Below, in pieces: positions 59,566 to 64,000 of a stretch of 64,000 bases of DNA (within the stretch, counting starts at the first letter, position 1; every line of letters starts with the position of its first letter). The notes below the pieces were generated by a model. That model was not told the DNA's origin and did not search any database. It was given only the letters and a program-made list of their open reading frames with translations. The stretch lies in assembly GCF_042926695.1 (NCBI RefSeq), contig NZ_CP170642.1:186001-250000 (forward strand). The letters are read 5' to 3'. Both the position numbers and the translations under genes were made by a program. The DNA comes from Lonepinella koalarum. Its GTDB lineage: Bacteria > Pseudomonadota > Gammaproteobacteria > Enterobacterales > Pasteurellaceae.

Positions 59566-60945
59566 TTATGCTTTTCGCCACGTTGTACCACTGGCACTGT
59601 CTTCCAGTACAACTCCCATCGCAGTTAATTGATTTCGAGCGTCATCTGCGGTTGTCCAATCTTTTACGGCACGAGCATCATTACGTTGTTTGATTAAGGC
59701 TTCGATTTTTGCCACTTCATCGTCAGCGTTATCACCTTGTAAAAAGGCTTCAGCATCTTGTTGTAATAGTCCTAATATGCCTGCGAGTTGTTTCAAACGA
59801 GCGGCAAGTTGATTCGCTTTAGTGCTATCTTCGGTTTTTAATCTATTGATTTCACGAGCAATCTCAAATAATACCGCTAATGCCCCTGGGGTATTAAAAT
59901 CGTCATTCATGGCTTGTTTGAATGTGGCGACATATTGATCTTCCGCATCAATCTCAATATTAGCATCACAACCACGCAATGCCGTATAAAGACGTTCCAA
60001 CGCTTTACGAGCCAAGCTGATATTTTCTTCGCTATAATCTAATAGGCTACGATATTGTGCGGTTAAGAAGAAATAACGTACACTTTCGCTGTCGTATTTG
60101 CTTAAAATATCTCGAATGGTGAAGAAATTATTGAGAGATTTCGACATTTTTTCTTCATTGATCGTTAACATGCCAGTATGTAACCAGTAGTTAACATAAT
60201 CGCCATCATGCGCACAGCAGGATTGTGCAATTTCGTTTTCGTGATGTGGAAACATTAAATCAGAACCACCACCGTGAATATCAAAATGATGACCTAATTC
60301 TTTACTGTTCATTGCAGAACATTCAATATGCCAGCCGGGGCGGCCTTTACCCCATGGACTATCCCAACTCGGTTCGTTTGGTTTGGACATTTTCCATAAT
60401 ACAAAATCCATCGGATTGCGTTTCACGGATTTAATTTCAACCCTTGCACCTGCCTGTAATTGTTCCAAATTTTGGCGAGATAAACGACCGTAATCTTGAT
60501 AACTTTCTACATCAAACATCACATCGCCATCTTCCGCAACATAAGCATGTTTGCGAGCCATCAAACGTTGTACCATCTCAATAATTTCATGGATATGTTG
60601 CGTGGCACGAGGTTCTACATCTGGACGCAGAATATTTAAAGCATCAAAATCTTGGTGCATTTGTTTAATCATACGATCGACTAATTGATCGCAGCTTTCG
60701 TTATTTTCTAAAGCACGCTTAATTATTTTATCGTCCACGTCAGTAATATTACGTACATAACGTAAGTTATAACCGAGATAACGTAAATAACGTACAATGA
60801 CATCAAAAGAGACAAAAGTCCGACCGTGACCAAAATGACAGAGATCGTAAACTGTTACGCCACAAACATACATTCCAATTTGATTCGGATTGATCGGTTT
60901 AAAAGGTTCTTTTTCTCTGGTTAGGGTATTGAAAATTTTTAACAT
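59566..60945 (-). CDS. cysS: Cysteinyl-tRNA synthetase
   Basis: 459 aa class I synthetase. HIGH motif as 'YDLCHFGHGRTFVSFD', zinc-binding Cys in 'MYVCGVTVYD' and 'WHIECSAMNSKELG', 'HHENEIAQSCCAH', and KMSKS in 'NEEKMSKSLNNF'. Standard length. Divergent from ppiB, a pairing also found in E. coli and Haemophilus. Confidence 0.98.
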   Translation of the reverse strand: MLKIFNTLTREKEPFKPINPNQIGMYVCGVTVYDLCHFGHGRTFVSFDVIVRYLRYLGYNLRYVRNITDVDDKIIKRALENNESCDQLVDRMIKQMHQDFDALNILRPDVEPRATQHIHEIIEMVQRLMARKHAYVAEDGDVMFDVESYQDYGRLSRQNLEQLQAGARVEIKSVKRNPMDFVLWKMSKPNEPSWDSPWGKGRPGWHIECSAMNSKELGHHFDIHGGGSDLMFPHHENEIAQSCCAHDGDYVNYWLHTGMLTINEEKMSKSLNNFFTIRDILSKYDSESVRYFFLTAQYRSLLDYSEENISLARKALERLYTALRGCDANIEIDAEDQYVATFKQAMNDDFNTPGALAVLFEIAREINRLKTEDSTKANQLAARLKQLAGILGLLQQDAEAFLQGDNADDEVAKIEALIKQRNDARAVKDWTTADDARNQLTAMGVVLEDSASGTTWRKA

Positions 60946-61048
60946 ATTAAATTCCAGTGCTGATATTTTAGGTTAAACATAGCATTAAACCGGCTTTTGT
61001 GGAATAATGCCAAGCTAAAATCTTAGTTATTTTTATAAGGAAAACACC

Positions 61049-61561
61049 ATGATTACATTACATACTAATTTTGGCGACATCAAAATTGAATTAAATTTTG
61101 AAAAAGCACCATTGACTGCCAAAAACTTTGAAGATTACTGTCAATCCGGGTTCTATGATAACACAATTTTCCACCGTGTTATTGACGGATTTATGATTCA
61201 AGGTGGTGGCATGGAAAGCGGTTTACGTGAAAAAGCTACTAATGCACCGATTAAAAATGAAGCCAACAACCGTTTAAGCAATAAACGTGGCACATTAGCC
61301 ATGGCTCGCACTAGTGATCCGCATTCTGCCACTGCACAATTTTTTATTAACGTGGCGGATAATACTTTTTTGGATTATCGTTCAAAAGAAATGTTTGGTA
61401 AAGAAGTGGTACAAGAATGGGGCTATGCGGTATTTGGCGAAGTAGTGGATGGCATGGATGTGGTTGATAAAATCAAAGGGGTTAAAACTGGTAACGCAGG
61501 TTTTCACCAAGATGTACCGAAAGAAGATGTGGTGATTACGTCGGTGACAGTTTCCGCCTAG
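61049..61561 (+). CDS. ppiB: Peptidyl-prolyl cis-trans isomerase B (cyclophilin)
   Basis: 170 aa cytosolic cyclophilin: no signal peptide. The conserved 'FHRVIDGFMIQGGGM' and 'MARTSDPHSATAQFFINVADN' segments include the catalytic Arg and the substrate-binding residues. The ATG follows ATAAGGAAAA. It is divergent from cysS and followed by the dispersed repeat. Confidence 0.97.
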   Translation: MITLHTNFGDIKIELNFEKAPLTAKNFEDYCQSGFYDNTIFHRVIDGFMIQGGGMESGLREKATNAPIKNEANNRLSNKRGTLAMARTSDPHSATAQFFINVADNTFLDYRSKEMFGKEVVQEWGYAVFGEVVDGMDVVDKIKGVKTGNAGFHQDVPKEDVVITSVTVSA

Positions 61562-61664
61562 CACTGACGTACTAGGTTAAGCATGGTAACGATGCTCCGC
61601 ATTTTATGTGGATTATCGCCCCAGAGGGGCATGATTTGTATAACCCCGTACGTAAGTGCGGGGT
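61561..61664. repeat. Dispersed intergenic repeat, copy 3
   Basis: Aligns with 30687-30804: left block with AGCAT...ATGCT hairpin (61580-61596), a GCCCC/GGGGC hairpin around 61609-61630, and the 24-base core 61641-61664, identical to 3661-3684. The gene before it is ppiB. Confidence 0.6.
61641..61664 (+). terminator. Terminator-like hairpin after ppiB (repeat core, copy 3)
   Basis: Same AACCCCG/CGGGGT hairpin, but followed by AGGCAAAA rather than a T run, so termination here should be weaker and some readthrough into the next gene is likely. Confidence 0.6.
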
Positions 61665-61682
61665 AGGCAAAATAGATAAAAT

Positions 61683-62474
61683 ATGTTTTTTGATACCCAC
61701 ACTCATTTAGATTATTTGCAACAAGATACTGGCGAGTCTATTGATCAGTTGGTGCAAAATGCGATGAATATGGGGGTACAGAAAATATTAATGGTTGCAG
61801 TATCACAACAGAATTTTGCAATTATCGAAAAAATCACCGCACTTTATCCCGATCGGCTTTATTATGGATTGGGATTACATCCGTTGTATATTCAACAGCA
61901 TACTCAGCAAGATTTAGCACAATTAAATCAACACTTAATCAACCGTACAGCAAATTTAACTGCCGTAGCTGAAATTGGATTAGAACGAGCTATTCCAGCA
62001 TTATTAACCGATGAGTTGTGGCAAAAACAAGGTGATTTTTTAGATGCTCAATTGCAATTAGCCAAACAATATGATTTACCAGTAAATTTGCATAGTCGCC
62101 AATCCCACGATCAACTATATCCTTTTTTAAAACGGATTCAGCTGAAAAAGTGCGGAGTGATTCATGGCTTTTCAGGGAGTTATGTACAAGCCAAACGCTT
62201 TGTGGATTTGGGTTATAAAATAGGCGTAGGGGGGACCATTACTTATCAGCGAGCCAATAAAACACGTCAAACTATTGCAAAATTGCCGCTGGATAGTTTG
62301 GTATTAGAAACCGATTCACCGGATATGCCAGTGTATGGCTTGCAAGGTCAACCAAATCGACCGGAGCGAATCAGGCAAGTATTTGAACATTTATGTTCCT
62401 TGAGAAAAGAAAGTCCCGACCTTATTCAGTACACAGTTTGGCAAAATTCAATAGAATTATTTGGACATCAATAA
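61683..62474 (+). CDS. TatD family metal-dependent hydrolase (YjjV-like)
   Basis: 263 aa TIM-barrel amidohydrolase. 'MFFDTHTHLDYL' (H-x-H), 'VAEIGLERA' (Glu), 'VNLHSRQSHDQ' (His), 'CGVIHGFSGSYVQA' (His) and 'LVLETDSPDMPV' (Asp) are the metal-site residues. Relatives are DNases with 3'-5' exonuclease activity; YjjV itself is less studied. Its start lies 19 bases after the repeat copy 3, so it may be read together with ppiB by readthrough. Confidence 0.9.
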   Translation: MFFDTHTHLDYLQQDTGESIDQLVQNAMNMGVQKILMVAVSQQNFAIIEKITALYPDRLYYGLGLHPLYIQQHTQQDLAQLNQHLINRTANLTAVAEIGLERAIPALLTDELWQKQGDFLDAQLQLAKQYDLPVNLHSRQSHDQLYPFLKRIQLKKCGVIHGFSGSYVQAKRFVDLGYKIGVGGTITYQRANKTRQTIAKLPLDSLVLETDSPDMPVYGLQGQPNRPERIRQVFEHLCSLRKESPDLIQYTVWQNSIELFGHQ

Positions 62475-62499
62475 AAAAGTCAGGATATTCCTGACTTTT
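62475..62499. terminator. Bidirectional terminator after the TatD-family gene
   Basis: AAAAGTCAGGA (62475-62485) and TCCTGACTTTT (62489-62499), perfect 11-bp stem with a 3-base loop, starting on the stop codon. It lies between convergent genes. Confidence 0.9.
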
Positions 62500-62537
62500 C
62501 CTATTCAACTTTACCACTATTTGGTAGTAGGTTGTTC

Positions 62538-63122
62538 TTATTTCGGTTGCTCTTGTGCGGGTTTGGGCGCAATGATTTGATGCAATTTTTCACGGATTTG
62601 TTGTAATTCTTGAGAAGAAGCCGCTACTCTTTGATATGTGGCATTTAATTTTTGTTTATCTTCTTCACTTGGTTGTTTACCTTGAACCATATAACCAAAA
62701 GATTCATTCACAAAATTAATAGATAATACTAAATTTTCTTTTGCTTTATCTTTCAATAAATTAACGGTTGGATCTTTAATATCCAGTTTATCTGCATCGG
62801 CTAATACTTGGTTCGCTTTTTCAGTAAGTTGTTGTAATGCAGCTTGAATTTTAGCCGTATCTTTGTTCTCAGTCGCTATTCTTAGCTCATCTTGTGGGGC
62901 ATTTAAGATTTCAATCTGTTGAGCATCCCAATTTAAGAATTTTTTCACATCATCAATATTCTGTTCATTCACATTTAATGTCACTTGATTAGGTTGAGCA
63001 TTTTGTGGTTGAGCAGTTTGGGTATTTTGTGCTGGAGCTGGTGCCTTTTCTGCTGGTTTATCGCAAGCCGTTAAGAATAAAGCAAATAATGATATGGCAC
63101 TGATTTTAGTAACTTTGTTCAT
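62538..63122 (-). CDS. Putative lipoprotein of unknown function
   Basis: 194 aa. Signal peptide with lipobox 'FLTAC' at residues 16-20, then an Ala/Pro/Gln-rich linker (about residues 24-46) and a helical, charged domain to the end. I do not recognise the family. There is an Asp after the cysteine (C-D-K), which in enterobacteria favours retention in the inner membrane, but this rule is not certain here. Preceded by the TatD-family gene (convergent, terminator between) and followed upstream by dusC on the same strand. It is a real gene because its frame, signal and codon use are consistent. Confidence 0.8.
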   Translation of the reverse strand: MNKVTKISAISLFALFLTACDKPAEKAPAPAQNTQTAQPQNAQPNQVTLNVNEQNIDDVKKFLNWDAQQIEILNAPQDELRIATENKDTAKIQAALQQLTEKANQVLADADKLDIKDPTVNLLKDKAKENLVLSINFVNESFGYMVQGKQPSEEDKQKLNATYQRVAASSQELQQIREKLHQIIAPKPAQEQPK

Positions 63123-63248
63123 TAAAAATAATCCTTTTAAAAGTAGAAATAACCTTAATTATACAATAACTAAGGCGTTATATTGTGTTCACAATAAGGC
63201 TGTCATTATAAACTTTTGTTCAGTCTTTTGCTATTATTTGATGGTTCT

Positions 63249-64000
63249 TTAAACGAGCCGATGATAATTTGTTTGAGAGTTAATCAATTTTTCGCGTAAT
63301 TCTTCTGCAGTTTGACATGTTTTGATTAACTCAAAAACGTCAGTGGCTTCAGAATATTCCTTTTTTAAATATTGCAACCACTGTTTAATCCGAGCAACGT
63401 GGTAAAAACCAGTATCATGGATATTTTCCATCTGAGCATATTTTTGCAGAATAAGCGTAACTGTTGACCAAGCTAATTTTGCTTGATTCTGTTTTAACAC
63501 TAAACTCAGATTTGGAATATGCAACGCACCACGACCGAGCATTAGTCCTTGGCAACCAGTTATGTGTAAACAGTTTTGTCCGTCTTGGTAATGCCAGATT
63601 TCCCCATTTGCGATCACAGGAATGTTCAGTGTTTCACGAATTTCCCCGATTTTTTGCCAGTTAATGCGATCTGCTCGATAGCCGTCGGCTTTAGTTCGAC
63701 CGTGAATGGTGATTTCTGTGGCACCACCTTGCTGTACCGCATCTGCAATGTCAAAGGCTTGTGAAATATCGTCCCAACCTAACCGCACTTTGACGCTCAC
63801 AGGCAAATGAGCGGGTACCGCTTGGCGTAATGCTTGTGTGGCTTGATAAATTAATGTTGGATTTTTTAATAAACTAGCACCGCCATGGCTGCCATTGACG
63901 GTTTTGGAAGGGCAACCACAATTTAAATCAATCCCATGGGAACCTAATTCAATGGCACGGTACGCATTTTCTGCTAACCATTGGGGATGTTGCCCGAGTA
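63249..64000 (-). CDS. dusC: tRNA-dihydrouridine synthase, DusC type, start outside the window
   Basis: At least 250 aa visible; the frame is open to the right edge, so the N-terminus (with the FMN-binding start) is missing and the internal ATG at 63806 is not the start. 'GIDLNCGCPSKTVNGSHGGASLL' holds the catalytic Cys, 'VSVKVRLGWDD', 'TEITIHGRTKADGYR' and 'CQGLMLGRGALHIPNL' are family segments. The catalytic-loop sequence 'CPSKTVNGSHGGA' fits DusC (U16) better than DusB (K-K-V-N-K-K). Gene dusB is also in this window, so the organism has at least two Dus enzymes. Confidence 0.92.
   Translation of the reverse strand, partial: LGQHPQWLAENAYRAIELGSHGIDLNCGCPSKTVNGSHGGASLLKNPTLIYQATQALRQAVPAHLPVSVKVRLGWDDISQAFDIADAVQQGGATEITIHGRTKADGYRADRINWQKIGEIRETLNIPVIANGEIWHYQDGQNCLHITGCQGLMLGRGALHIPNLSLVLKQNQAKLAWSTVTLILQKYAQMENIHDTGFYHVARIKQWLQYLKKEYSEATDVFELIKTCQTAEELREKLINSQTNYHRLV

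Noticed and set aside
1..64000. CRISPR array, tRNA or rRNA genes, prophage or complete insertion sequence
   Set aside because: No regularly spaced repeats, cloverleaf-type sequences, transposase or phage genes were recognised when reading through both strands by eye.

Overview
The window is 64 kb of chromosome from a member of the Pasteurellaceae. The evidence is the low G+C, AT-rich coding sequence, many copies of the Haemophilus-type DNA uptake signal (AAGTGCGGT on either strand, inside and between genes), and family-typical gene neighbourhoods: tsf-pyrH-frr, sprT-opa, rpsU-dnaG-rpoD divergent from tsaD, pnp-nlpI-deaD, plsC-ftsP, and cysS divergent from ppiB. The species cannot be fixed from this sequence. 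A secreted tannase would suit a tannin-degrading, gut-associated genus such as Lonepinella, but that is only a hypothesis. No rRNA, tRNA, CRISPR array, prophage or complete insertion sequence was recognised.

Layout. 1-6 kb: translation genes (tsf partial, pyrH, frr), a SprT metalloprotease, an Opa-like outer-membrane barrel with a good CRP site, and htpG. 5.7-9.2 kb: a BrnTA toxin-antitoxin pair, a phosphopantetheinyl transferase, a nudF-cpdA operon behind a CRP-like site, and rpsO. 9.2-12 kb: hda and upp-uraA. 12.2-14.4 kb: the envelope-stress system cpxRA, with a run of nine G at the gene junction. 14.4-26.4 kb: an aromatic-acid-type MFS transporter, plsB, acnB, a membrane metallophosphoesterase, proB, a two-part ThrE/YjjP-YjjB exporter, tdk and tsaD. 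26.6-36.2 kb: the macromolecular synthesis operon rpsU-dnaG-rpoD, then pnp, nlpI and deaD. 36.2-43.9 kb: a MarC-family protein and an alkanesulfonate locus with four tandem ssuA genes. 44.2-50 kb: groESL and a four-gene operon built around Anbu, a proteasome-like peptidase. 50.3-56 kb: dusB-fis, prmA, ansA and plsC-ftsP. 56.4-64 kb: metY, a secreted tannase, cysS, ppiB, a TatD-family nuclease, a small lipoprotein and a partial dusC.

How the parts work together. The ssu locus looks like two co-regulated transcription units (three ssuA genes; then ssuA-ssuD-ssuC-ssuB). Each starts from a similar upstream cassette, and a terminator lies between them, so several binding proteins appear to feed one SsuBC transporter and one monooxygenase. 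MetY next to the tannase, together with the ssu genes, indicates a sulfur-assimilation theme. CpxRA, groESL, htpG, the Anbu operon and deaD/pnp form a stress and quality-control theme, with sigma-32-like promoters visible before groES and htpG.

The observations most worth pursuing are the G9 tract between cpxR and cpxA (possible phase variation), the fourfold ssuA array with duplicated control regions, the Anbu operon with its shortened alpha-E protein, the tannase, a nested inverted-repeat element at 56.07-56.23 kb, and a dispersed intergenic repeat that carries a terminator.
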